NCBI RefSeq assembly: GCF_946187725.1
Contig: NZ_CAMHSK010000011.1
Location: forward strand, 1-64,000
Source: an uncultured Treponema sp.
GTDB lineage: Bacteria; Spirochaetota; Spirochaetia; Treponematales; Treponemataceae
Reading direction: 5' to 3'
Length of the DNA: 64,000 nt
The notes beneath the pieces are model-generated. The model had not been told where the DNA came from. It did not search any database and worked only from the letters and a program-made list of their open reading frames with translations. Below, piece by piece: positions 41,831 to 50,647 of the stretch; the first letter of the stretch is position 1, and every line of letters starts with the position of its first letter. The translations under genes and the position numbers were made by a program.

Positions 41831-41921
41831 CCCGCATGGAGGCGGGTGATAAGCACAGAGAGAATTTTCGCAAGAAAATTCTCGTACGAATCAAAAATTA
41901 CATGGATGTAATTTTTGTTCG
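41831..41921. repeat. Triple-hairpin element A
   Basis: H1: CCCGC-ATGGAG-GCGGG. H2: GAGAATTTTC-GCAA-GAAAATTCTC. H3: CAAAAATTACA-TGGA-TGTAATTTTTG with CGAA/TTCG outer pairs. It has the same order and loop style as elements at 60387 and 62490 but different stem sequences. Confidence 0.6.
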
Positions 41922-42115
41922 AGTGTTCCATCATTAATATAAATGCAAAATGCCCGCACGGAAGCGGGCACACAGCAAAAAAATGGCCACACAGAGCGAA
42001 ACTGTGTGGCTTTTCATTTTATGCCGCTCCGCTATGGAGCCCCGCAGTTGCCGTTTACGGCAATGAGCGTGAGCGAAGGGCGGAACAGCGGCAGAGAGTT
42101 GATTTGCACCAAATC
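41922..42115. other. Convergent intergenic region with terminator hairpins
   Basis: It holds GCCCGC-ACGGAA-GCGGGC, the terminator-like GCCACACAG-AGCGAAA-CTGTGTGGC followed by TTTTCATTTT on plus (end of the PurH-like gene), and TTGCCG-TTTA-CGGCAA. No gene is seen. Confidence 0.6.
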
Positions 42116-43294
42116 TTATGCGTAAATCGGGCGAACTTTGATTACGCCTTCGATTGACTCGAATGCTTTGAGTGTTTCGCCTTCAACTTTTCCGTCAACA
42201 TCGATGAGTGCATAAGCCAAATCGTTCTTGTTCTGGTCAACCATGCTTGCAATGTTGAGTTTTGCGTTACCAAGAACTGTTGTGAACTGAGCAATCATGT
42301 TCGGAACATTTTTGTGTGCAATACAAAGTCGTGTTCCGTTTGCAGGAATCACATTGTTCAAGAATGTCTTCGGGAAGTTGACTGAATTGCGAATTTCGCC
42401 GAGTTCGAGGAAGTCACGAAGCTCTTTTACTGCCATTATTGCACAGTTGTCTTCTGCTTCTGGAGTTGAAGCACCCAAGTGTGGCAAGCAGATTACTTTG
42501 TCGCATTTAAGAAGTTCTTCGTCTGCGAAATCAGTGATGAGAGCTGCAACTTTACCTGAGTTCAAAGCTGCAAGTACATCAGCGTTGTTAACCAAGCCAC
42601 CACGAGCAAAGTTTACGATGCGAACGCCGTCTTTCATTGTTTTGATTGAAGAAGCGTTAATCATGCCCTTTGTGTCGTTTGTCTGTGGAACATGAACTGT
42701 GATGTAGTCAGATTTTGTGTAAACGCCTTCGAGTGTGTCAGAGATTTTTACATTGCGGTCGAGGGCGAGAGCTGCTTTTACAGAAAGGAATGGATCGTAG
42801 CCGATTACGTTCATTCCCAAAGCAATTGCTGTGTTTGCAACCATTGCACCGATTGCACCCAAACCGATAACGCCCAAAGTTTTTCCTTTAAGCTCTGGTC
42901 CAACGAACTGAGATTTGCCTTTTTCTGCGAGGGCAGGAATCTCATCACCTTTACCAGCCAAGCCTGCAACCCATTTGTTTGCGGCAACTGCCGGGCGACT
43001 AGAAAGCAAAAGGCCGAGGATAACAAGCTCTTTTACAGCGTTTGCGTTTGCACCCGGTGTATTGAATACTACGACGCCTTTTGCAGCGAGTTCTTCGCAA
43101 GGAATATTGTTTACACCAGCACCAGCTCGTCCTACAGCCTTAACTGACTCCCCAAGCTCCATTCCATGCATTTCAGCAGAGCGAACAAGAATTGCGTCCG
43201 GGTTATTAATGTCAGTAGCGATTTCATAGTCATCGCGAGGAAAGTTTTCCAAGCCGATTGCACTGATTTTATTTAAAGTCTGAATCTTGTACAT
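42116..43294 (-). CDS. serA: D-3-phosphoglycerate dehydrogenase
   Basis: The first enzyme of serine synthesis, 392 residues from ATG 43294 (GGAG before it; the track's start is a TTG). Parts: substrate domain, NAD-binding fold GVIGLGAIGAMVANTA, the Arg in NFARGGLVNN, the His in CLPHLGASTPEAEDN, and a C-terminal ACT domain (LAYALIDVDGKVEGETL) usually sensing serine. It is 13 bases after serC and under the same Rex-box region. Confidence 0.93.
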   Translation of the reverse strand: MYKIQTLNKISAIGLENFPRDDYEIATDINNPDAILVRSAEMHGMELGESVKAVGRAGAGVNNIPCEELAAKGVVVFNTPGANANAVKELVILGLLLSSRPAVAANKWVAGLAGKGDEIPALAEKGKSQFVGPELKGKTLGVIGLGAIGAMVANTAIALGMNVIGYDPFLSVKAALALDRNVKISDTLEGVYTKSDYITVHVPQTNDTKGMINASSIKTMKDGVRIVNFARGGLVNNADVLAALNSGKVAALITDFADEELLKCDKVICLPHLGASTPEAEDNCAIMAVKELRDFLELGEIRNSVNFPKTFLNNVIPANGTRLCIAHKNVPNMIAQFTTVLGNAKLNIASMVDQNKNDLAYALIDVDGKVEGETLKAFESIEGVIKVRPIYA

Positions 43295-43307
43295 TTTATT
43301 CTCCAAA

Positions 43308-44483
43308 TTATGCGTTCTCTTTTGCGAATTTCTTCATGAACTCAACGAGAGCTTTAACTCCGTCCAAAGTCATTGCGTTGTAGATTGATGCTCGCATACC
43401 ACCTACGAGGCGATGACCTTTGAGGTTTACGAGGCCGGCTGCGGCAGCTTCTTTAACGAACTTGTCGTTGATTTCCTTTTCTTTTGCGAGTGCTGCTTTT
43501 TCTGCGTCTGTGCGGTCAGCTTCGTCTTTCTTTCCGGCAGCAGCAGTTTCTGCAGTTGAGTATTTTGTGAGGAAAGGAACATTCATCAAAGAGCGGCTAC
43601 CCTTTTCTGTTGTGGCATGGTAGAAATTGCCCTCGTTGTTGTCGAGGTAGTTGTAAAGGTATTCAGCCTTTTCCTTGTTGCGTTTGAGCATTCCATCTGC
43701 ACCGCCGTTCTTTTCAATCCAGTGAAGAACCTTGTCCAAAACATAGATTGTATAGCATGGTGGTGTATTGTACATTGAGCCGTTGTCAGCGTGTGTTTTG
43801 TAAGCGAGCATTGTCGGTGTTCCTGGCAAGCAATCAGCGGCTTCAGGAATCAAGTCTTCGCGGACGATTACGAGTGTAACGCCAGCTGGAGCCAGGTTTT
43901 TCTGAGCACCTGCGAAAAGCAAACCGAATTTTGTTACATCAAGTGGCTCACTCAAAACGCATGAAGAAATGTCGGCAACCAATGGAATGTCGCCAGTCTC
44001 AGGGATGTACTCGTAGTGAGTTCCCATGATTGTGTTGTTGAAACAGATGTAAACGTAGTCGTAGTCGCCAGTTACTTTCTCAACTTTTGGAATGTAAGAA
44101 TAATTCTTGTCTTTTGAAGAAGCGATTACATCAACTGCGATTCCGAGTTTTTTTGCCTCAGCAGCAGCTTTTTTTGCCCAAACACCAGTCTCGATGTAAG
44201 CAGCTTTTTTATTTTTGATACCCAAGTTCTGAGCAACCATTGCGAACTGTGTAGAACCGCCGCCCTGAACAAAAAGAACTTTGTAGTTCTCAGGAACATT
44301 CATCAATTTGCGGACCATTTTCTCTGCATCTTCGATGATTGGCTCATAAGCCTTCGAGCGGTGACTCATTTCCATTACGGACTGACCTGTTCCGTTGTAA
44401 TCAAGCATTTCTGCCGCACACTCTTTCAAAACCTCTTCCGGCAAGCAAGAAGGACCCGCACTAAAATTGTAGACTCGTGCCAT
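43308..44483 (-). CDS. serC: Phosphoserine aminotransferase
   Basis: A 391-residue PLP enzyme for the second step of serine synthesis. Marks are NFSAGPSCLPEEVL, EMSHRSKAY, LFVQGGGSTQFAMVAQNL and the Schiff-base lysine in FAGAQKNLAPAGVT. It carries a Lys/Ala/Glu-rich insert (TAAAGKKDEADRTDAEKAAL), unusual for the family. It starts the serC-serA operon behind two Rex-type sites. Serine feeds O-acetylserine and hence the cysteine synthases of the sulfur cluster. Confidence 0.93.
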   Translation of the reverse strand: MARVYNFSAGPSCLPEEVLKECAAEMLDYNGTGQSVMEMSHRSKAYEPIIEDAEKMVRKLMNVPENYKVLFVQGGGSTQFAMVAQNLGIKNKKAAYIETGVWAKKAAAEAKKLGIAVDVIASSKDKNYSYIPKVEKVTGDYDYVYICFNNTIMGTHYEYIPETGDIPLVADISSCVLSEPLDVTKFGLLFAGAQKNLAPAGVTLVIVREDLIPEAADCLPGTPTMLAYKTHADNGSMYNTPPCYTIYVLDKVLHWIEKNGGADGMLKRNKEKAEYLYNYLDNNEGNFYHATTEKGSRSLMNVPFLTKYSTAETAAAGKKDEADRTDAEKAALAKEKEINDKFVKEAAAAGLVNLKGHRLVGGMRASIYNAMTLDGVKALVEFMKKFAKENA

Positions 44484-44589
44484 TTTTTTCTCCTATTGAG
44501 GGGGAAAGCCTTCCCCCTGCGTCGCACTTCGTTGCGCCGACACCCCCTTCGCCTAGGGCTACGCCCTAAAACCCGGTATCAGCGTTTCA
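44484..44589. other. GC-rich serC leader with hairpins
   Basis: This leader lies between the serC start and the first Rex-type box. It holds GGGGGAA-GCC-TTCCCCC and AGGGC-TAC-GCCCT hairpins and a TGCGTCGCACTTCGTTGCGC stretch, more GC-rich than its surroundings. It looks like a dispersed repeat or a structured 5' leader. Confidence 0.45.
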
Positions 44590-44692
44590 GTGAAATATTT
44601 CACAGAATTTATGACTAGAGTTTAAAGATTTGCAGGAACAAGGTCAATGAAAGTGGCGAAATTTGTGCAATTTATTGTGAAATATTTCACAG
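44590..44692 (-). promoter_or_regulatory. serCA promoter flanked by two Rex-type boxes
   Basis: Perfect palindromes GTGAAATATTTCAC occur at 44590-44603 and 44677-44690, the second extended to TTGTGAAATATTTCACAG. They match the Rex operator. Between them the minus-strand promoter is TTGACC (44642-44647), 17 bases, TAAACT (44619-44624). The near box lies just after the start of transcription. The rex gene itself ends five bases from the far box. Confidence 0.82.
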
Positions 44693-44694
44693 TA

Positions 44695-45384
44695 TTACTG
44701 TTTTGCGGCCATTCCGGTCAGGACAATTACTGTATTCACATTTTCTACTCTTATATCTTTTGGGAGAGAGAGAACAACATTTGTATAATTGACAATTCCT
44801 TTTACACCAGCTTCCACCAACCTTTCTGCCATAAACTGGGCTTTTTCGTCCGGCACGGCAAGAACGGCATATTCAATTTTGAGAGAGTGAATCTTTTTTT
44901 CTAAATCAAGGGTCGGAAAAAGAGGAATGGCTGACTTCATGATTTCAATTTTATTCATATTTGTATCAAAACCCGCCGCAAGCTCAAAGGAAGTTCCTTC
45001 GAAAACCGAAGATTCAAGTAGTGCCGCTCCAAGCTTGCCCAGTCCAACGATGCAGCACCGGTGCTTTTCCTGTTCATTATATTCTATTCCAAAAGCCTGC
45101 CGGATCGCGTCCTGCAAAATTTTTATATCGTAGCCGTTGCTCACCCCATTATGAAGCTCAAGCAAGGAAATGTCTCGGCGAATCGTAGCTTTACCCCAGC
45201 CAGTCAACGCGCTCAATTCAACAGAAGTCACCTTTTCTTTTTCAAGCTGAGAGAGAAGTCTTTCAAGAACAATGAGTCTTTTTTTGGACGGCGCAGGAAT
45301 TTTTTTCATATAACTTTTATATCTTAAATCGCTCAGTCTGTCATCCGAAAAAAGTCTTTTTAAAATTTTGGAGTTTTCTGACAT
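44695..45384 (-). CDS. rex: Redox-sensing transcriptional repressor Rex
   Basis: A 229-residue Rex. A winged-helix DNA-binding domain (about 35-95, LSALTGWGKATIRRDISLL) is followed by a Rossmann NADH-binding domain starting CCIVGLGKLGAALL and a C-terminal swapped helix. Rex releases DNA when NADH is high. The match between this gene and the adjacent GTGAAATATTTCAC boxes supports both calls. The start region lies in an inverted repeat CTGACAT...ATGTCAG (45379-45417), which may bear on its own control. Confidence 0.9.
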   Translation of the reverse strand: MSENSKILKRLFSDDRLSDLRYKSYMKKIPAPSKKRLIVLERLLSQLEKEKVTSVELSALTGWGKATIRRDISLLELHNGVSNGYDIKILQDAIRQAFGIEYNEQEKHRCCIVGLGKLGAALLESSVFEGTSFELAAGFDTNMNKIEIMKSAIPLFPTLDLEKKIHSLKIEYAVLAVPDEKAQFMAERLVEAGVKGIVNYTNVVLSLPKDIRVENVNTVIVLTGMAAKQ

Positions 45385-45511
45385 ATTTTTTAGAGAAAAA
45401 ACCGCAAAAATGTCAGAATATTACAAATTCTACAAAGAAAAATGCAGAGATTTACATTTGATACTGTTTATAAGAATTATCTTACTTTTTACATTCAAAA
45501 AGGGGGAATGT

Positions 45512-45781
45512 ATGAAAAAATGTTTGAAGACAATTATGGGTGCTGGTCTTGCTGCTGCGCTCGTTTTGTCAGGATGCTCAGAAATTGCCGACATCAATGA
45601 AGGTGATTCAAACACAACAAGCGGAACCTTTACAATTCTCGCAAACTCATCAAAAACTGTAAAAGTTTCAAAGAGCTCTCTCACCTACAACACAAACAAT
45701 TACAAACAGGCTTTCGATTTGGGTGGCGGTGCTGACGGAGTAAAACCGACTTACAGAGCGATTAAATTCGGATTCAGCTGA
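45512..45781 (+). CDS. Small lipoprotein, unknown function
   Basis: An 89-residue lipoprotein starting at ATG 45512 after AGGGGG; the track's longer start is unlikely. The signal ends LAAALVLSGC. The mature part is Ser/Thr/Asn-rich and ends with YRAIKFGFS. A strong terminator follows. I do not recognise a family; abundance and surface location are possible but not shown. Confidence 0.65.
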   Translation: MKKCLKTIMGAGLAAALVLSGCSEIADINEGDSNTTSGTFTILANSSKTVKVSKSSLTYNTNNYKQAFDLGGGADGVKPTYRAIKFGFS

Positions 45782-45798
45782 ACGAACATCGGAGATTT

Positions 45799-45846
45799 TC
45801 CGCCGTCAATTTGAAGTACGCTTCATTCTGACGGCGGATTTTTTTT
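45799..45846 (+). terminator. Rho-independent terminator after the small lipoprotein
   Basis: TCCGCCGTCA pairs with TGACGGCGGA, with an inner GAAG/CTTC stem, and eight T follow. Confidence 0.9.
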
Positions 45847-45916
45847 CAGAATATTACTTCTCTTGTATACTTTTTTTAAAATCATGCTATAATGGAATAA
45901 CTTTTTGGAGCAAAAC

Positions 45917-46906
45917 ATGATTAGTTGTGTAAAATGCAAAACATCCCTCCCTGATGAAGCAAATTTCTGCAGCCACTGCGGTTTTCCTGTCGGCTCGCTT
46001 AAAATTTGCCGTTCTTGCACGGAATGTGGAGCAAATTTAAGTGCAATCGACAGATTCTGCTCTCAATGCGGCAAACCAGTTCGCGTCGTTAAATCAACCG
46101 ATGTTAATCCTTTTGTAAACTCAAAGTCAAATGCCGCAAACAACGATGTTCCAAAAATGATTGCTATTGAAGGCGGAGAATTCCTCATGGGCGGTGCAGC
46201 CTCAAATTGCGTCGTCAATCTTACAAGTTTCTTCCTTTCAGAAACCCCTGTCACGCAAAGGCAATACTTTCATATTACAGGCCAAAATCCGTCCAAACTT
46301 CAAGGCGAAGACAAGCCTGTCGAAATGGTAAACTGGTGCGAAGCCGTAATCTTCTGCAACATTCTCAGCGCACGCAAAAATCTTACTCCGTGTTACAGCA
46401 TCGGTACAATCACTGACCTCAGAGCATTTGATTCAACAAGCCCGGTCTGGAAGCGTATCAGCTGCAACTTCCTTGCAAATGGTTTTCGTCTGCCCACAGA
46501 AGCAGAATGGGAATTCGCAGCCCGTGGTGGCAAAAACTGTGATCCATTCTCTTTTGCAGGCAATTCAGACATCGATAAAGTGGCATGGTACGGAGAAAAC
46601 AGCAACATTAACTCTCACACGGTCGGCACAAAAGCCCCCAACTCACTTGGACTGTTCGACATGTGCGGTAATGTTACCGAATGGTGCTGGGATTACTTTG
46701 AAAATGATTTTCCCACAAAGTCTCAGCTAAATCCGCATGGTCCGCAAATCGGCAACATGCATGTAAAACGAGGCGGAAGCTGGCTCGACGATGCCCCGCA
46801 ATGCACCGTCTTCTACAGGAGTGCAAGTGCTCCTGCAGGCAAAAGCAGCAGTCTTGGCTTCAGAATCTGCCAGACAAATCTTAACGACCCAAATTTAAAG
46901 AGATAG
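45917..46906 (+). CDS. FGE/SUMF1-domain protein with double zinc ribbon
   Basis: About 329 residues from ATG 45917 (TTGGAG before it). Two zinc ribbons lie at the N terminus (CVKC...CSHCG and CTECG...CSQCG), then a linker and a formylglycine-generating-enzyme-like domain (about 80-325). Domain marks are MIAIEGGEFLMGG, ETPVTQRQYFHITGQNPS, GFRLPTEAEWEFAARGG and CGNVTEWCWDYF. FGE folds oxidise sulfatase cysteines or serve as binding or maturation modules; no sulfatase is nearby. It precedes a STAS protein by 38 bases and may share its transcript. Confidence 0.83.
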   Translation: MISCVKCKTSLPDEANFCSHCGFPVGSLKICRSCTECGANLSAIDRFCSQCGKPVRVVKSTDVNPFVNSKSNAANNDVPKMIAIEGGEFLMGGAASNCVVNLTSFFLSETPVTQRQYFHITGQNPSKLQGEDKPVEMVNWCEAVIFCNILSARKNLTPCYSIGTITDLRAFDSTSPVWKRISCNFLANGFRLPTEAEWEFAARGGKNCDPFSFAGNSDIDKVAWYGENSNINSHTVGTKAPNSLGLFDMCGNVTEWCWDYFENDFPTKSQLNPHGPQIGNMHVKRGGSWLDDAPQCTVFYRSASAPAGKSSSLGFRICQTNLNDPNLKR

Positions 46907-46944
46907 TCATAATAAGCACAACAAGGATATATAAGGAAGAAAAT

Positions 46945-47244
46945 ATGACAATAACACAGAACAAAACTTCAGATGGACTTGAACTGGTAGTTGCCGGCCG
47001 ACTGGATACAAACACAGCTCCTGAACTCGAAATGGCCCTCAAAGCAATCGAACCTGCAAAACAAACACTTCATCTCAACCTGAAGGATATTGAATATGTG
47101 TCCAGTGCAGGTCTTCGGGTTATTCTCCTTGCGCACAAAATCATGCTTCCAACTGGCGGCAAAATGGTCATCAAAGAACCGTCAGAATTCTGCCGTCAGG
47201 TGCTCAGTGCAACCGGCATGGATTCAATCCTTATATTCGAATAA
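46945..47244 (+). CDS. STAS-domain anti-sigma factor antagonist
   Basis: A 99-residue RsbV/SpoIIAA-type protein. The phosphorylatable serine is in YVSSAGLRVILLAHK, and VAGRLDTNTAPEL precedes it. In partner switching the unphosphorylated form binds an anti-sigma kinase. The facing gene at 47367 encodes a protein with both PP2C phosphatase and kinase-type domains, so the two likely form one pathway. AAGGAAG lies before ATG. Confidence 0.87.
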   Translation: MTITQNKTSDGLELVVAGRLDTNTAPELEMALKAIEPAKQTLHLNLKDIEYVSSAGLRVILLAHKIMLPTGGKMVIKEPSEFCRQVLSATGMDSILIFE

Positions 47245-47252
47245 GATTTGGG

Positions 47253-47314
47253 GATGAGCAAAAAATGTGGTGGTTGAGCTTGTCGAAACCACCATGTATC
47301 AAGTGAATGCTCAT
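47253..47314. repeat. Palindromic repeat of the TGGTTGAGCTTGTCGAAACCA type
   Basis: GTGGTGGTT-GAGCTTGTCG-AACCACCA forms an inner hairpin, enclosed by ATGAGCA/TGCTCAT. Sequences of the GGTTGAGCTTGTCGAAACC type are common intergenic repeats in varied bacteria. It lies between convergent genes. Confidence 0.55.
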
Positions 47315-47366
47315 TTCTGCAAATTCACAGCCCCACGCGCACCATTTAACCGAACGCTCCCCTGCT

Positions 47367-49412
47367 CTATTCAATTGCTTTTTTAATCGTCAGAATATTC
47401 TGTCCGTCGGCATATTCGTATTCAACGATGTCCATAAATTTCTTCGTCAAAAAGATTCCAAGACCACCGATTTCACGCTCTTCGGCACTCAGGCTTAAAT
47501 CAGGATCCTGCTTTGCAATCGGATTGAAAGGCTTACCTTTATCTTTAAAAATCATGGTCAGCACATTGTCAGCAAAAGCGGCAGAAACGCGTGCTTCTCC
47601 GACCTCTGGAGTGTAAGCATAATGGGCTATATTCACGAAAATTTCTTCAACGGCAAGATCTATCTTATTTATCAAAATCGGCGAACAATTTTCTGGCAGG
47701 CATGAATGTATAAAATCATTGACTTTTTCGATATTACAGTCTTCAGCAGTGATTGTCAGTTCACTCATCTTTGCAGCCCCTCCATTTTCATTTTTTAAAT
47801 CAGGATTTCCAATAAACTCCATTTCGAGCATGGTAATATCATCAAACTGGTCAGCTCCATTTACAAAGCCATCGATGTCTTTACGAACAAAATCAACAAT
47901 TTCCTTAGGACTCATTTTAAAAGCCTCATCCCGCTTCAAAACCGAAAGAAGCCGTTCTTCACCGTAAAGCTGATTGGCACTGTCAGTTGCTTCAGTAACA
48001 CCGTCCGTATAGAGGAAAAGTTTATCGCCAGGAAGAATTGAAATTTCATGATTTTGATACGGGATTCCTTCCATCGCCGCAAGCATGAGATTCGGCTTAG
48101 ATTCAAGATAAGAAACCTCGCCGCCTTTGCAGATTACCGGGGCTGTATGACCTGCATTTGAAAAAGTCAGTTTGCCGGTGGAAAGTTCAAGAATCGCCAT
48201 CCAGCAGGTGACAAAAAGCCCGGACTCATTGCCCTCGCAAAGTGCCCTGTTCACATGGTCGAATATTTCAGCTGGTGTCTTAAAGCGGAAAGCTGCTTCT
48301 TTTAAAAGAGTTTTTGCAACGACCATGAAAAGAGCGGCAGGAACTCCCTTACCAGAAACATCTGCCACAACAACAGTAAAATGATCATCGTCAATCATGA
48401 AAAAATCATAGAAATCACCGCCGACTTCCTTTGCCGGTGACATAGAAGCAAAAAGGGAGATTTCAGGATGATTTTTATATGGAGGGAAAACGCGCGGCAA
48501 CATTTCAGCCTGAATCTTTGTGGCGACATTTAGCTCAGCTCCGATTCGTTCCCGTTCTGCAGTGGCTTGAGTCAAATCAGAAATATAACGGTTCATGTCC
48601 CCGCTCATCTTTTCGACGGATTTCGCAAGCAGCCCCAGTTCATCCCGATTTTTGATTTTTTTCAATACGCCGGAAAGTTCACCGTGATGCTCCGCAAAAT
48701 GAGTGGTTTCATCGATTATAAGCATGAGTGGCTTGATTACACTGAGCAAAAGCGAAAGGGCGTACAGCAAGATGAACAAAAGCGTAAATACAAGAGCCGC
48801 TATGAGAGTTGGACGCAGATAATTATGAATGTATGCCTCAACTTCCTTCATTGGCTTTACAACACTCAGAACGGCAACAACCTTTCCTGTAAAATCACGC
48901 ACAGGAACAGAAGTCGTGACATGGCCGCCAGATTTTTTGTAAGAAAAGAAACTTAATGATTCGCCGTTTTCTATAATGCGCCTGAGATTTTCAATATACA
49001 CAGCATTTTTTTTGGCAAGTGATTCAACATAACCGAGAGGATAAGGCTCACTCGCAACAAGACTGTTGACCGTATCAAAAATGTAAGTCCGCGAAGTGTA
49101 ATCAGGAGCAACAACTGTAAGATAGATGAAAGCGATTTCAGCCGTTTCGGTAAGTTCGTTTAATCGCTGATTCGTTGAATCCCAAAGACCGTCATTTCCT
49201 TCAGTGAGCCAGTAAGAAATTCGTTCGCTATCAACATAAGAAATGGCTGTCTGAGCAAACTGCTTTGTACTGTCACCGTAAACGCCTTCAAGTTGCTTTT
49301 TAAATTCTTTATAACTCATGAAACTGATGATTGCAAACATGAAAATGCCAAACAGAGATGCAAAGGCAAGCAGCTTAACAGACAGGACAGACAAGTGAAT
49401 TTTTCGTTTCAT
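47367..49412 (-). CDS. Membrane PP2C (SpoIIE/RsbU) phosphatase with HAMP and C-terminal anti-sigma-type kinase domain
   Basis: A 681-residue signalling protein. A membrane helix at about 10-30, an extracytoplasmic sensor to about 200, a second helix, a HAMP (about 225-275), a SpoIIE/PP2C domain (about 305-510; KEVGGDFYDFF, VVADVSGKGVPAALFM, LFLYTDGVTEA) and an RsbW-like ATPase (about 545-680; DLAVEEIFVNIAHYAY, GGLGIFLTKKFMD). It should dephosphorylate a STAS partner, probably the product of 46945, in response to an outside signal. Having phosphatase and kinase-type domains in one chain is a notable arrangement. Confidence 0.87.
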   Translation of the reverse strand: MKRKIHLSVLSVKLLAFASLFGIFMFAIISFMSYKEFKKQLEGVYGDSTKQFAQTAISYVDSERISYWLTEGNDGLWDSTNQRLNELTETAEIAFIYLTVVAPDYTSRTYIFDTVNSLVASEPYPLGYVESLAKKNAVYIENLRRIIENGESLSFFSYKKSGGHVTTSVPVRDFTGKVVAVLSVVKPMKEVEAYIHNYLRPTLIAALVFTLLFILLYALSLLLSVIKPLMLIIDETTHFAEHHGELSGVLKKIKNRDELGLLAKSVEKMSGDMNRYISDLTQATAERERIGAELNVATKIQAEMLPRVFPPYKNHPEISLFASMSPAKEVGGDFYDFFMIDDDHFTVVVADVSGKGVPAALFMVVAKTLLKEAAFRFKTPAEIFDHVNRALCEGNESGLFVTCWMAILELSTGKLTFSNAGHTAPVICKGGEVSYLESKPNLMLAAMEGIPYQNHEISILPGDKLFLYTDGVTEATDSANQLYGEERLLSVLKRDEAFKMSPKEIVDFVRKDIDGFVNGADQFDDITMLEMEFIGNPDLKNENGGAAKMSELTITAEDCNIEKVNDFIHSCLPENCSPILINKIDLAVEEIFVNIAHYAYTPEVGEARVSAAFADNVLTMIFKDKGKPFNPIAKQDPDLSLSAEEREIGGLGIFLTKKFMDIVEYEYADGQNILTIKKAIE

Positions 49413-49519
49413 AGGATTCCCCCTTATATTATAAAGCGGAATTAAAAAAAAATCGATTTTTTTCTATTTTTTTTGCCTTGAGATTGCCGAAAAGTGATTT
49501 TTAACTCTAATATATAGGT

Positions 49520-50647
49520 ATGAAGAAAATAAATTTTAAGAAGACATTTTTTAATCAGGGGCTTTTTGCCGCAATTTTCGCAGTGTTTTTGCTTTTATTC
49601 TCATGCTCTGAAAGCAAAGATTGGAAAACGGTTTCGCCCACCACGCAGGGCACGGAGCAGGAAAGTGAACAACAAGATGACGCTCAATCTGAGCAGCAGG
49701 AAGAGTCTCCCGGCGGTCAAACCGAACAAAAATCCGAATCTGAACCGCAGAGCCTTAAAATCATGAACTGGAACCTTCAGACTTTTTTTGACGCAGTTTA
49801 TGACGGAAATGAATATGACGAATACAAGAATGCAGATAGCGGCTGGACTGAAGAAAAATACAATGCCCGGCTTGAACGGCTCGCTTCAGTCATAAAGACC
49901 ATCGATGCGGATGTAATCACTTTCGAGGAACTTGAAAAAGAAGAACAGCTTCAAGATATCGCAAACAGGCTTGCCGGCAATTTTTCTTCATCAGCAAGCT
50001 ATAAAAAGGCATTCTTTGCGGCCAATTATGGAAGCTCACTTGGTTGTGCGGTAATTTCCCGCTACCCGATTGGTGAAACTTCAGTGCACGCGATTGATTA
50101 CGGCTCACCAAAATCAACTCGCCCGATTATTAAATTTTCTGTATACAAAGAAGGCCGAACCCTCACGATTTTTGTAAATCACTGGAACAGCAAACGAAAC
50201 GACAGCGCATTTTCAAAGACATGCCGTGAAAAACAGGAAAAACTGCTCGCAAAGCTCATGTCCGAAGCCAGTGCGGAAAACCAGCCGCTTCTTGCCACTG
50301 GAGATTTCAACATGGATATTTCGGAATTTGAACTGATTGAGGCAAGCATTAATAATTCTATAGAAAATGATGAAAACATTATGCTGAATGGGGAATCTGA
50401 TTTTGCGGTCTACTCACCGTGGATTCAGGAAAATGGCGAGTATCAGACACCCGGAAGTTACTGGTACAACAATGATTGGGAACGAATCGACCACTTCTTT
50501 GCAGCCGGAAACATTAAAATAGAAGATTTCTGCGCGGAAGGTTCAGGTGAATGGGTCTATTCAAACAATCATCCATATTACTACAGTTTGAAAAACAATC
50601 AGGGCTACTCAGACCATTTCCCAATCACCTGCAAAGTTACCTTCTAG
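49520..50647 (+). CDS. Endonuclease/exonuclease/phosphatase-family lipoprotein
   Basis: A 375-residue lipoprotein (signal ending LLLFSC) with a Glu/Gln/Ser-rich linker to about 75. The EEP domain follows: KIMNWNLQTFFDA, ITFEELEKEE, GCAVISRYPI, FVNHWNSKRND, LATGDFNMD and YSDHFPITCKV. Catalytic Asn, Glu, His and Asp residues of the DNase I fold are present. It is probably an extracellular or periplasmic nuclease or phosphodiesterase. The substrate is unknown. Its stop overlaps the convergent RelB-like gene. Confidence 0.83.
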   Translation: MKKINFKKTFFNQGLFAAIFAVFLLLFSCSESKDWKTVSPTTQGTEQESEQQDDAQSEQQEESPGGQTEQKSESEPQSLKIMNWNLQTFFDAVYDGNEYDEYKNADSGWTEEKYNARLERLASVIKTIDADVITFEELEKEEQLQDIANRLAGNFSSSASYKKAFFAANYGSSLGCAVISRYPIGETSVHAIDYGSPKSTRPIIKFSVYKEGRTLTIFVNHWNSKRNDSAFSKTCREKQEKLLAKLMSEASAENQPLLATGDFNMDISEFELIEASINNSIENDENIMLNGESDFAVYSPWIQENGEYQTPGSYWYNNDWERIDHFFAAGNIKIEDFCAEGSGEWVYSNNHPYYYSLKNNQGYSDHFPITCKVTF

